Shown: positions 53,190 through 61,122 of the stretch, piece after piece | How positions within the stretch are numbered: the stretch's first letter is position 1 | Layout of the letters: each line of letters begins with the position of its first letter | Assembly: GCA_043781855.1 (NCBI GenBank) | Contig: JAYWBB010000134.1 | Coordinates: 1 to 64,000 of the forward strand | Direction of reading: 5' to 3' | Origin: Nevskia sp043781855 | GTDB taxonomy: Bacteria; Pseudomonadota; Gammaproteobacteria; Nevskiales; Nevskiaceae | Length of the DNA: 64,000 bases | The notes under the pieces: model-generated | What the model was told of the DNA's origin: nothing | Databases searched by the model: none | Seen by the model: only the letters and a program-made list of their open reading frames with translations | Made by a program: the position numbers and the translations under genes

Positions 53190-54160
53190 TGGCCGCCAGA
53201 ACGCCCGCCGTAGCGAAAAAGACCGTACTGGTGACGGGCGCTGCCGGCTCGCTCGCCCAGCGCGTGATCGCAAAGCTGCACGGCAAGTACAGAGTCATCG
53301 CCGTCGATTTCCGGCGCCGGGTCGAGACCGACGCCGGCATCCAGAGTTATCGGGTGGAGCTGCACAAACGCGGCTTCGAGGACATCTTCGCCGGGCACAA
53401 GATCGACGCGGTGATCCACATCGGCCGCATCTTCGCGCACGAAAAAACGCGCCAGCAGCGCTATAACGCCAACGTGCTCGGCGCCAAGCGGCTGCTGGAG
53501 CTGTGCCGCAAGTACAAGGTCGGACAGGTCATCATCCACTCGACCTACTTCGTCTATGGCGCGAGTCCCTACAACCCGGCGCTGATCGACGAGGACGCGC
53601 CGCTCAAGGCCAGTGAGGTCACGCAGGATCTGGTCGACTCGGTCGAGCTGGAAAGCCTCGCGAACATCTGGCTCTGGAAGAATCCGGAGCTCAACATCAC
53701 GATTCTGCGGCCCTGCAACGTGCTCGGGCCGGGCGTGCGCAACTCGATGTCGATCCTGCTCGCGCGCCGCGTGGCGCCGGTGCTGGTCGGTTTCTCGCCG
53801 ATGATGCAGTTCCTGCATGTCGACGACATGGCCGAAGCGATGATCCTCGCGTTCGAGAAGAACAAGCCCGGCATCTACAACGTCGCGCCCGACGACTACG
53901 TGCCGTATCAGGAAGCCGTCGTGCAGTGCGGCTGCCGGCGCCTGCCGATTCCTTCGGTGCCGCCGGGTCTCCCGAAAGCGATCGCGAGCGCCCTGAACTG
54001 GAACGCGTTCTTCCCGCCGTACCTGGTCAACTACTTCAAATACCCGGTGATTCTCGAAGGCAAGCTCTTCCGTGAAACCTTCGCCTGGAAGCCGCGGCAC
54101 AATCTCAACGACATCTTCACGTACTACCGCAAACAGAAGCTCGCAGCCGCCACGCAATAG
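53189..54160 (+). CDS. NAD-dependent epimerase/dehydratase (extended SDR)
   Basis: A 323-residue extended SDR with cofactor motif 'VTGAAGSLAQRV' and 'DAVIHIGRI'. The place of the catalytic Tyr-x3-Lys is changed: 'STYFVYGASP' keeps a Tyr, but the following motif region reads 'DLVDSVELESLANIWLW', without a clear YxxxK. It may be a nucleotide-sugar or lipid-linked reductase, or not catalytic. It is co-transcribed with the acyltransferase gene (1-base overlap). A GAGGCA-N6-TGCCTC hairpin at 54164-54181 follows its stop, with a T-rich run eight bases further on. Confidence 0.78.
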   Translation: MAARTPAVAKKTVLVTGAAGSLAQRVIAKLHGKYRVIAVDFRRRVETDAGIQSYRVELHKRGFEDIFAGHKIDAVIHIGRIFAHEKTRQQRYNANVLGAKRLLELCRKYKVGQVIIHSTYFVYGASPYNPALIDEDAPLKASEVTQDLVDSVELESLANIWLWKNPELNITILRPCNVLGPGVRNSMSILLARRVAPVLVGFSPMMQFLHVDDMAEAMILAFEKNKPGIYNVAPDDYVPYQEAVVQCGCRRLPIPSVPPGLPKAIASALNWNAFFPPYLVNYFKYPVILEGKLFRETFAWKPRHNLNDIFTYYRKQKLAAATQ

Positions 54161-54256
54161 CCTGAGGCAATCGACTGCCTCCGAACGTTTCATTTTTCTC
54201 AGGGTCCATACGCGACTAGAGTCGATTTCTGAAACGATTGGACATGGAGCTTTGAA

Positions 54257-54739
54257 ATGAAAAAATTCAGTACGCACATCGACGTTCCCGCCGCGAAACG
54301 CACCGCGATGGTCAAGCTGCTCAACGAACAGTTGATCGATACGCTCGATCTCTACACCCAGGTCAAACAGGCGCACTGGAACGTCAAGGGCATGCACTTC
54401 ATCGCTCTGCACGAGCTGTTCGACAAGCTCGCCGAGGAAGCCGAGGACTACATCGACGATCTCGCCGAACGCGCGACGGCGCTGGGCGGCGTCGCGCGTG
54501 GCACCGCGCGGGAAGTCGCGGCGAAGTCACGGCTGCCGGAAATCACGCTCGACGGCCTGGCCGGCGAAGCCGCGCTGACCGCGCTGGTCGAACGCTACGG
54601 GCTGCTCGGTGCCAGCACGCGCAAGGCGACCGATACCGCCGATGAAGCCGGCGATGCCGACACCGCCGACCTGTTCACCGGCATTTCGCGCGGGCTCGAC
54701 AAGAGTCTCTGGTTCCTCGAAGCGCATCTGCAGGGCTGA
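54257..54739 (+). CDS. dps: DNA starvation/stationary-phase protection protein Dps
   Basis: A ferritin-like mini-cage protein of 160 residues that stores iron and protects DNA from hydrogen peroxide. The inter-subunit ferroxidase site is visible in 'QAHWNVKGMHFIALHELFD' and 'EEAEDYIDDLAERATALGG'. The N-terminus is short with two Lys (MKKFSTHID), so direct DNA binding may be weak. A GGAG lies upstream of the ATG. Iron genes continue downstream: a ferritin-like gene is 1.2 kb away. No OxyR-type site could be identified by eye. Confidence 0.93.
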   Translation: MKKFSTHIDVPAAKRTAMVKLLNEQLIDTLDLYTQVKQAHWNVKGMHFIALHELFDKLAEEAEDYIDDLAERATALGGVARGTAREVAAKSRLPEITLDGLAGEAALTALVERYGLLGASTRKATDTADEAGDADTADLFTGISRGLDKSLWFLEAHLQG

Positions 54740-54761
54740 TCGGACGCCGAGCGGGCCCGGA

Positions 54762-54795
54762 CCCCGTCGCAGTTGACGCTGCAGCGGGGCATTTT
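54762..54795 (+). terminator. Intrinsic terminator after dps
   Basis: The arms CCCCG...GCAG and CTGC...CGGGG pair as a 9-bp stem with a two-base mismatch around a TTGACG loop. TTTT follows two bases later. It lies 23 bases after the dps stop and 58 bases before the next gene, as expected for dps expressed alone. Confidence 0.5.
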
Positions 54796-54852
54796 CGTGC
54801 CGGTCATCGGTACCCATCCCGTATCATCGGGCTTCCCGCCTCAGCCCACTCG

Positions 54853-55857
54853 ATGATTTCCGCCGACGCCACCAAGCCGCTGCTTTCGGTCCGCCGACTC
54901 CAGGTTCATTACCCGTTGCGCAGTCTCCTGCCGTGGCGGCGGCGTGGCCTGGTGCGCGCGGTCGACGACATCCAGTTCGATCTGCACGCCGGCGAAACGC
55001 TCGGCATCGTCGGCGAGTCCGGCTGCGGCAAGTCGACGCTCGCGCGCACGCTGGTCGGCCTGCAGGGCGCCAGCCTCGGTTCGATTCGCTACAACGGCCA
55101 CGAGCTGATCGGCCGGACAAAAAAAGACTGGCGGCCACTGCGCCGCGACATCCAGCTGGTGTTCCAGGATCCACTCGGGTCCTTGAGCCCGCGCATGACC
55201 CTCGGCAATATCGTCGCCGAGCCGCTGCGCGCTTTGCAGCCGGAGCTTTCCGCCGAGGATCGACGCGCGCGGGCGCTGGCGATGCTGGAACGGGTGGGCC
55301 TCGGGCCTGAGCACGCGACGCGCTTTCCACACGAGCTTTCCGGCGGCCAGGGCCAGCGCGCCGGCATCGCGCGCGCGCTGATCGTCAACCCGAAACTGCT
55401 GATCTGCGACGAGCCGGTCTCCGCACTCGACGTTTCGGTACAGGCGCAGATCGTCAACCTGCTCGCCGATCTGCAACGCGAGCAGAATCTCGCAATGATC
55501 TTCATCGCGCACGATCTGGCGGTCGTGCGCCAGTTGGCGAGCCGCGTGCTGGTCATGTATCTCGGCAAGGTCATGGAGCAAGGCCGCGCCGAGGATATCT
55601 ACGGGAACCCGAAGCATCCGTATACGCGCGCGCTGCTGGCGGCGGCGCCGGTCCTCGAAACCGCGTCGGCAAAGAAGACCCCGCGCAAGCTCCTGCGCGG
55701 CGATATTCCCGACCCGGCACATCCCCCGATGGGCTGCGTATTCCATCCGCGCTGTCCGCTGGCCGAGCAGGCCTGCGTGCAGTCGATACCGCAGCTGCGA
55801 CGGGTCAGCGGCGAGCAGTACGCGGCCTGTCATTTCGTGGCGGCGGGCAGCCACTGA
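54853..55857 (+). CDS. Orphan oligopeptide/dipeptide-type ABC ATPase (OppF/DppF-like)
   Basis: An ABC ATPase of 334 residues with the peptide/nickel importer layout: Walker A 'GESGCGKST' (54-62), Walker B 'LLICDEPVSALD', signature 'LSGGQGQRAGIARAL' and the C-terminal oligopeptide module ('HPYTRALLAAAP', 'GCVFHPRCPLAEQAC'). The signature has Gly where most have Gln or Arg ('GGQRQR'). No permease, binding protein or OppD-type partner is next to it, so it must pair with subunits encoded elsewhere. It sits between dps and a ferritin-like gene; a link to iron uptake is only suggested by position. Confidence 0.85.
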   Translation: MISADATKPLLSVRRLQVHYPLRSLLPWRRRGLVRAVDDIQFDLHAGETLGIVGESGCGKSTLARTLVGLQGASLGSIRYNGHELIGRTKKDWRPLRRDIQLVFQDPLGSLSPRMTLGNIVAEPLRALQPELSAEDRRARALAMLERVGLGPEHATRFPHELSGGQGQRAGIARALIVNPKLLICDEPVSALDVSVQAQIVNLLADLQREQNLAMIFIAHDLAVVRQLASRVLVMYLGKVMEQGRAEDIYGNPKHPYTRALLAAAPVLETASAKKTPRKLLRGDIPDPAHPPMGCVFHPRCPLAEQACVQSIPQLRRVSGEQYAACHFVAAGSH

Positions 55858-55934
55858 GCTTGTTTCGACGGCTGCGCGGCGAACTTGACTCTCCCATGCC
55901 GGTCTATTGATCGGAAAACTACGGAGGGGCGCAC

Positions 55935-56534
55935 ATGAGCACGGTCAATTTTCAGCCCGGCAACGACGACGACGAGCCGGAGTTCACCGGAACCGCCGAA
56001 CTGCGCCGTCTCGCGCGCCAGCATGTCGAGGATGGCGCGGTGACCGCCGGTTACATGCTCGATCCCCAGCGCGTCTGCGAATTGCTCAATGCCGCTCTGG
56101 CGACGGAACTGGTTTGCGTATTGCGCTACCGGCGGCATTACTTCATGGCCGAGGGCGCGAATGCGAAATCGGTCGCATCGGAATTTCTCGAACATGCCGA
56201 CGAGGAACTCGGGCACGCCGACATGCTCGCCGCACGCATCGTCCAACTCGGCGGCGCGCCCGACTTCAACCCCGAAGGCCTCAGCGGCCGCAGCCATGCC
56301 GAATATGTCGAAGGCCACACGCTGAAGAGCATGCTTTACGAGGACCTGGTCGCCGAACGCATCGCGATCCAGAGTTACAGCGAGCTGATCGACTTCATCG
56401 GCGACGACGATCCGACCACGCGGCGCATGCTCGAAACCATTCTCGCGAAAGAGGAGGAGCACGCCGACGATCTCGGTTCGCTGATCAAGGGACGGCCGGC
56501 GAGCGAGCCGGCGGCGTTGCCGGCCGATGGCTGA
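55935..56534 (+). CDS. Ferritin-like diiron protein (bacterioferritin-related)
   Basis: A 199-residue four-helix protein with two E...ExxH half-sites: 'ATELVCVLRYRRHYFMAEG' plus 'EFLEHADEELGHADML', and 'LVAERIAIQSYSELIDF' plus 'ILAKEEEHADDLG'. This fits bacterioferritin/Dps-like ferritin proteins that oxidise and store iron. The acidic N-terminal 35 residues and a Pro/Ala-rich tail are extra. A strong GGAGGGG site precedes ATG 55935. It lies near dps, though an ABC ATPase gene is between them. Confidence 0.85.
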   Translation: MSTVNFQPGNDDDEPEFTGTAELRRLARQHVEDGAVTAGYMLDPQRVCELLNAALATELVCVLRYRRHYFMAEGANAKSVASEFLEHADEELGHADMLAARIVQLGGAPDFNPEGLSGRSHAEYVEGHTLKSMLYEDLVAERIAIQSYSELIDFIGDDDPTTRRMLETILAKEEEHADDLGSLIKGRPASEPAALPADG

Positions 56535-56640
56535 GCGGCAGTTGCGGCGCGGCCTGGGAGGCGTTATCAAGAATGCTCAGTTCTCGTTCAGGTTCGGTTG
56601 CTAATCTGCGCTGGCGTATTCACTGGAAGGGAGAGGTGCC

Positions 56641-57213
56641 ATGTTGAAGAAGTCCTTGCTTGCATTGACTGTCGTTGCGCTGACCGCGTGCGGTCCGGCA
56701 CCCCAGCCGCCGGCTGAGCCGCTTGCTCCGGTCGCGCCCGCTGCTGCGCCGGTGGTGCAACCGGCCACGCCGTCAGTCGCACGGGCTGCGCCTGAACCGG
56801 CGGCGCCACGGCCGGCCCCGAGGCCGCGCGCCGCGCCGCGTCCGGAACCGGAGCCGGCGCCCCCGGTCGTCCGCCAGGTCTGCAACGATTGCGGCGTGAT
56901 CGCGTCGGTCAGCGAAGAGCGCGTCAAGGGCGATGCCACCGCGTACGGCACGCTGGGTGGCGCGGCGGCCGGTGGCTTGGCCGGCGCCCAGTTCGGCAAG
57001 AAGTCCGGCAAGATTCTCGCGACCATCGGCGGTGTCGTGCTGGGCGGCCTGGCCGGTCGCGAAGTCGAGAAGCAGGTCCGCGCGAAGCATGTCTTCCACG
57101 TCGCGGTGAACATGGAAGGTGGCGGTACGCGCACGGTGACTGTCGATGATCTGAACGGTCTGGGCGTCGGCTCGAAGGTCCGCGTCTCCGGCGAAACGCT
57201 GCTGCCGAACTAA
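56641..57213 (+). CDS. Glycine-zipper outer-membrane lipoprotein (SlyB/17-kDa antigen-like)
   Basis: A 190-residue lipoprotein: signal peptide with lipobox 'LTAC' at residues 14-17, a Pro/Ala/Arg-rich linker (20-77), then a glycine-zipper 2TM segment 'GGAAAGGLAGAQFGKKSGK' and 'IGGVVLGGLAGREVE', and a C-terminal beta part ending 'GVGSKVRVSGETLLPN'. This matches the SlyB/Rickettsia 17-kDa surface antigen type. It has a good AGGGAGAGG ribosome site and is followed by a strong terminator, so it is probably a single-gene unit. Confidence 0.88.
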   Translation: MLKKSLLALTVVALTACGPAPQPPAEPLAPVAPAAAPVVQPATPSVARAAPEPAAPRPAPRPRAAPRPEPEPAPPVVRQVCNDCGVIASVSEERVKGDATAYGTLGGAAAGGLAGAQFGKKSGKILATIGGVVLGGLAGREVEKQVRAKHVFHVAVNMEGGGTRTVTVDDLNGLGVGSKVRVSGETLLPN

Positions 57214-57234
57214 GCCGCGAGGAGTCGTGCCAGG

Positions 57235-57273
57235 AAGGTCTGGGCCGCGCTGCGGCTCAGACCTTTTCTTTTT
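57235..57273 (+). terminator. Strong intrinsic terminator after the glycine-zipper lipoprotein gene
   Basis: A 14-bp stem, AAGGTCTGGGCCGC pairing with GCGGCTCAGACCTT (one G-T wobble) around a GCT loop, is followed by TTCTTTTT. It starts 21 bases after the lipoprotein stop. Confidence 0.9.
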
Positions 57274-57289
57274 GCCCGGTGCAAGGCCG

Positions 57290-57463
57290 CTTGCACTGGA
57301 TCAATCATGTTGCAGTGCAGGGCTATGCGCCGGCTCGCAATGAGCCTAGGCTGCAAATCTTCACCGATGCTGCTTCACCGAGCAGCCCGTTCGAGACTCG
57401 CAACGGCGGTACGAATTTGGGGGGAGGGTTTGAGGCGGGGCCGCGAGGCTCCGCCTTTTATTT
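57290..57463 (+). ncRNA. Candidate small RNA ending in its own terminator
   Basis: Between the lipoprotein terminator and the next (convergent) gene lies about 190 bases without a coding frame of real appearance. It ends in a second plus-strand intrinsic terminator (57433-57463). A second terminator so close behind a strong one implies a transcript that starts between them. The 5' end is not defined; I see no consensus promoter and no match to a known sRNA. Confidence 0.25.
57433..57463 (+). terminator. Second plus-strand intrinsic terminator
   Basis: A 10-bp stem, AGGCGGGGCC pairing with GGCTCCGCCT (one G-T wobble) around a GCGA tetraloop, is followed by TTTATTT on the plus strand. No plus-strand gene ends here other than the already terminated lipoprotein gene. 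It may also lie within the 3' region of the convergent gene at 57491. Confidence 0.7.
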
Positions 57464-57490
57464 GCGCGTCGCCGACACCTGCCAACGGAA

Positions 57491-58168
57491 TCAGCCCGGC
57501 TTTTCCTCGGCGACATTGACCACCGCCGCGACCAGCTGGAAGGGTCGCCCGCCGAGCAGCGCACTCATCGCCTTCGGCAGATGGCGCTTGTCGATATGCA
57601 GCAGCGAGACCTGCGCGAAGCCGCGATGGCGCTCACCGGTAGCGCCCGCCCAGGTCTGCATGAACGGGCCGTCGCCGATGGTCGCGGTGTCGATGCCGAG
57701 CGCCCTCAACTGCTCGCTCTCCGGCAGCAGCGCGCGAGCGCCATCGATGAGATCGGCGGTCGAGGCGCGCAGTTCGATCCAGGAATTGAAATCGCGGCGC
57801 AGCAGCGGTGCGGCGAGTCGGCGCAGCACCGGAACGCTCAGCCCGATGCGCAGCGATTCGGTGATGCGCGGCGCCGGCAGCGTGCCGCGATCCGGATCGG
57901 GAATCGCTTTACGAGCGTCCGTCGGCGGACGCTCGTTGCCGAGCGCGCTCGCGAGATGCGCTTGCAGATGCGCACGAACGCGCACGCGGCCGCCATCACC
58001 CTGCTCTTCGTTGAGCATCTCGATCTTGATCCGCCATAGCGGCTGATCCGGCGTGAAGCCGGGAATTTCTGCGGACAGCGAGAAAGAGTCGCGGCCGACG
58101 AGTGCCAGCACGCGGGTTGCGGCTGCGTCGAGCCGGCGGCGCAGGGCGCCTATGATCGGAAAAGCCAT
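57491..58168 (-). CDS. Conserved-looking hypothetical protein
   Basis: A 225-residue protein I do not recognise. ATG 58168 has an excellent GGAGGGCGAC leader, which decides the start within a longer open frame. There is no signal peptide. Order: helix 'GALRRRLDAAATRVLALVG', strands 'LWRIKIEMLN' and 'RVRVRAHLQAHL', a central 'RIGLSVPVLRRLAAPLLRRD' helix, then 'GDGPFMQTWAGATGERHRGF' and a C-terminal strand 'FQLVAAVVNVAEEKPG'. It is divergent from the acylphosphatase gene with a 56-base gap. Confidence 0.65.
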   Translation of the reverse strand: MAFPIIGALRRRLDAAATRVLALVGRDSFSLSAEIPGFTPDQPLWRIKIEMLNEEQGDGGRVRVRAHLQAHLASALGNERPPTDARKAIPDPDRGTLPAPRITESLRIGLSVPVLRRLAAPLLRRDFNSWIELRASTADLIDGARALLPESEQLRALGIDTATIGDGPFMQTWAGATGERHRGFAQVSLLHIDKRHLPKAMSALLGGRPFQLVAAVVNVAEEKPG

Positions 58169-58224
58169 GTCGCCCTCCAGAAACCCCTGCCCGAAAATCC
58201 CAACCCGGAAACAGGATCGGTCCC

Positions 58225-58500
58225 ATGAAATTTTACCGCTTCGCCGTCGTCGGCCGCGTCCAGGGCGTCGGCTTCCGCATCGCGGCACAGCGCAAGGCGA
58301 TCTTCCTAGGCCTGCGCGGCTGGGTGCGCAATCGTGAGGACGGCGCAGTGGCAGGCGCGGTCGCCGGTGAAGTTTTCGCCGATCTCGCGACCTTTCGCGC
58401 GTGGCTGCACTGCGGGCCGTCCGGTTCGCGCGTCGATGTTTGCGAATGGTCGATCACGAGCGAAGTGGTCGATGAGGACAGCTTCGTGATCCGGCGCTGA
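58225..58500 (+). CDS. acyP: Acylphosphatase
   Basis: A small cytoplasmic enzyme of 91 residues that hydrolyses carboxyl-phosphate bonds in acyl phosphates. The signature 'VVGRVQGVGFRIAAQ' with catalytic Arg18, and 'GLRGWVRNREDGAVAGAV' with catalytic Asn36, are both intact. The ATG begins right after a GGTCCC leader. It converges with the SDR gene that ends at 58512. Confidence 0.93.
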   Translation: MKFYRFAVVGRVQGVGFRIAAQRKAIFLGLRGWVRNREDGAVAGAVAGEVFADLATFRAWLHCGPSGSRVDVCEWSITSEVVDEDSFVIRR

Positions 58501-58511
58501 ACTCTGTCGAC

Positions 58512-59351
58512 TCAGCGCTTCAGAAATTTCTGCGTCTGCGCGAGTGCACGCTTGAAATAGAGTTCGGGCGAGATGCGCTTGATCAGCACCGTGCGCCGCG
58601 CATCCGCGTGCGTCATGACCATGAAGCGCTTGCTGCGCACCGCGTCGAAAACATCGGCCGCCACGTCCCCGGCAGTGACGGTTGCCTTGTCCATCAACCT
58701 TTGCACGATCCGCTCCATCTGCGGCGCGGCATTCGAAAGGCCACCGGACTGCTCGGCGCTGGTCCGCATGAGGTTGGTCTTGAAGAACGCCGGGCAGACG
58801 ACACTGACGCCGACGTTCTGCGCGTGCAATTCGAAGCGCAGCGTCTCGCTCAAGGAAATCACCGCTGCCTTCGTCGCGCTGTAGCTCGCCAGCGCCGGCG
58901 CATTGGTGAAGCCGGCGAACGAGGCGACGTTGACGATATGGCCGCTGCCCTGTTCGATCAGCAGCGGCGCCACGAGCTTGCAGCCACGCACGCAGCCGAG
59001 CACGTTGATGTCCCAGGCAAACTGCCATTGCGCGATTGGCGAATCGACAACGGTGCCACCGGTCGCGACACCGGCGTTGTTGATCAGCACGTCGACACCC
59101 TGCCACTCGCGCTTGAGCCGTTCGACGACGGCGGCGAACGAATCTTCGGAGGCGACATTACAAACCATCGCGAAGCCTTCGCCACCCTGCTGGCGCACGA
59201 GCGCGAGCGTCTCCTCGGCAGAGTCCTGCTTCAAGTCGGTGATCGCGACATGAAACCCTTCGGCCGCAAACTTCAGCGCCAGTGCGCGGCCCAGCCCGCT
59301 GCCAGCGCCGGTGATGAAGACACGGCGGGTAGCCGCAGCGGATGCGCTCAT
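58512..59351 (-). CDS. Short-chain dehydrogenase/reductase
   Basis: A classical SDR of 279 residues with cofactor motif 'ITGAGSGLG', 'NNAGVATGG' and the catalytic 'YSATKAA'. The substrate is not known. The C-terminal extension ('ADARRTVLIKRISPELYFKR') is as in SDRs that work on lipid substrates. It follows the acyl-ACP desaturase gene by four bases on the same strand, so a role in fatty-acid or lipid modification is likely by position. Confidence 0.88.
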   Translation of the reverse strand: MSASAAATRRVFITGAGSGLGRALALKFAAEGFHVAITDLKQDSAEETLALVRQQGGEGFAMVCNVASEDSFAAVVERLKREWQGVDVLINNAGVATGGTVVDSPIAQWQFAWDINVLGCVRGCKLVAPLLIEQGSGHIVNVASFAGFTNAPALASYSATKAAVISLSETLRFELHAQNVGVSVVCPAFFKTNLMRTSAEQSGGLSNAAPQMERIVQRLMDKATVTAGDVAADVFDAVRSKRFMVMTHADARRTVLIKRISPELYFKRALAQTQKFLKR

Positions 59352-59355
59352 GACG

Positions 59356-60342
59356 CTAGATCGTGATCGTACGATCGTAGATGAAATCGAAGCTGAAGTT
59401 GCGCAGGCCTACGGCCTTGGCTTCGAGATAATCGGCCATGCGCGCGAGGCGGGCCGGAATCTTCATCAGCTTTTCCTGCCACTCGCGGCCTTCGCCGCTG
59501 AGCCCGAGCAGATTGCCGATGCCCCAGTGCTCGAGCAGTTCCTCGACGATCTTCTCGTAATGACGCGGGCCGTAGATATCGGCGCGGCGCACGACGTCCG
59601 ACATGTGGTCGTAGCCCGGCATGCTGTGCCCCGGCATCGCCAGCGCCGGCATGACCTTGAGCAGCGAGAACAGCGCGTTGTTGGTGTCGCGCTCCAGAAT
59701 GGCGCCGAAGGCCGCACGGTAGAACGCGTAGTGCTTCGATTCGTCCCCGGCGATGTGCGCGAGGATGCGCTGGATGCGCGGCTCGTGCTTGCCGCAGGTA
59801 CGCCCGGTGTTAGCGTGGGCAACCTGCGTCGCCTTTTCCTGGAGACTGGTGTATGCGAGCAGGCGGTATGGGTCCTGCTGCCAGTCGGGATTGAAGCCGG
59901 ATTCGATGTAGCGATACTGCATGCGCTCGAGGGCGCCCATGTTGAAGATGCGGGCGTCGCGCACGTAGTCGCGCATCGCGCAGCCGTGGCGGTCTTCCTC
60001 GGCGGTCCACATGTTGTTCCAATCGCTCCACGGCGACTCGTTGCCGAGATGCGTGGCGATCAGGCGATGAAAATGCGGCAGGCCTTCCTCGGTCAGCAGG
60101 TTCAGCGCGAGCGCGACGCGCACGGGGTCCGGCAGCCCGCGCGCGGCTTCGCGCACTTCTGCCAGATCGTCATCGGCGGCGGTGCCGTCGGTCGCGTCCG
60201 CCGACAGCAGATCGTTAGGAAACCAGAGCTTGCGCCGCTCGAGATGAGCCGCAGTCTGCTCGACCACGAAGGGCTCCAGATCGACCATGACGGCGATCTG
60301 GACCGGCGTGCCGAAGGTCTGGCGGGGCGCTGCACTGCCCAT
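59356..60342 (-). CDS. Acyl-[acyl-carrier-protein] desaturase (FA_desaturase_2)
   Basis: A soluble diiron desaturase of 328 residues related to plant stearoyl-ACP and mycobacterial DesA enzymes; it introduces a double bond into acyl-ACP. Iron ligands are visible in 'NLLTEEGLPHF' (81-91), 'TAEEDRHG' (113-120), 'LQEKATQVAH' (167-176) and 'DESKH' (200-204), giving the expected E, ExxH, E, ExxH set. It is the first gene of a two-gene operon with the SDR. FolE is encoded 136 bases upstream on the same strand and may have its own transcript. Confidence 0.9.
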   Translation of the reverse strand: MGSAAPRQTFGTPVQIAVMVDLEPFVVEQTAAHLERRKLWFPNDLLSADATDGTAADDDLAEVREAARGLPDPVRVALALNLLTEEGLPHFHRLIATHLGNESPWSDWNNMWTAEEDRHGCAMRDYVRDARIFNMGALERMQYRYIESGFNPDWQQDPYRLLAYTSLQEKATQVAHANTGRTCGKHEPRIQRILAHIAGDESKHYAFYRAAFGAILERDTNNALFSLLKVMPALAMPGHSMPGYDHMSDVVRRADIYGPRHYEKIVEELLEHWGIGNLLGLSGEGREWQEKLMKIPARLARMADYLEAKAVGLRNFSFDFIYDRTITI

Positions 60343-60478
60343 GGCGGACTTACCTCCTTGAGAGACTTGAACCGACGCGGAATGCGATCCGCTCGATCGC
60401 TGCCCGAATATTATACGTAAGCGGCCACGCGCCGGATGTTGCGCGAAAAGCCGTGGACTTTGGCCGGGTTTCGATGCA

Positions 60479-61021
60479 TCAATTCTTGATCAGCGTCAGG
60501 AACTCCTGACGCGTGCGCGGATCGTCGCGGAAGCGGCCCAGCATCATCGACGTCGTCATCGAGGAATTCTGCTTCTGTACGCCGCGCATCATCGCGCACA
60601 AATGTTTCGCCTCGACGACAACGGCGACACCTTTGGCATCGGTGACGTCCTGGATGCAATGGCCGATCTGCGCCGTCAGCTTTTCCTGAATCTGCAAACG
60701 CCGCGCGAACATATCGACGATGCGCGGAATCTTCGACAGCCCGATCACCTTGCCGTTCGGTAAATACGCCACATGGGCACGGCCAATGAACGGCAGCAAG
60801 TGGTGCTCGCAGAGCGAGTAGAGTTCGATGTCGCGAACGATCACCATCTCGTTGTTGAGTGTGGTGAATACGGCGCCATTGACCAGCGCGTCGAGATCCT
60901 GCGTGTAGCCCTGCGTCAGGAACTGCATCGCCTTCGCCGCACGCTGCGGCGTGCGCAGCAAACCTTCGCGCGTGGGGTCCTCGCCCACGGCCTCGAGAAT
61001 GGCCTTGTAATGTTCTTCCAC
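60479..61021 (-). CDS. folE: GTP cyclohydrolase I FolE
   Basis: A 180-residue type I enzyme that converts GTP to dihydroneopterin triphosphate, the first step of folate synthesis. The zinc ligands Cys71 and His74 in 'CEHHLLPF' and Cys142 in 'HLCAMMRGV' are intact. 'EDPTREGLLRTPQRAAKAM' and 'SKIPRIVDMFARRLQIQE' are family blocks. It is divergent from parB across 101 bases. Confidence 0.95.
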   Translation of the reverse strand: MEEHYKAILEAVGEDPTREGLLRTPQRAAKAMQFLTQGYTQDLDALVNGAVFTTLNNEMVIVRDIELYSLCEHHLLPFIGRAHVAYLPNGKVIGLSKIPRIVDMFARRLQIQEKLTAQIGHCIQDVTDAKGVAVVVEAKHLCAMMRGVQKQNSSMTTSMMLGRFRDDPRTRQEFLTLIKN

Positions 61022-61122
61022 GGATGCTCCCTTGAGGCTTGTATGGAAATCGTATTCAGCCCTTTACCATTGCGATTATTTCACAGCGATCAAGGCCCGC
61101 GATCCCGCACCATGCTCCGATC

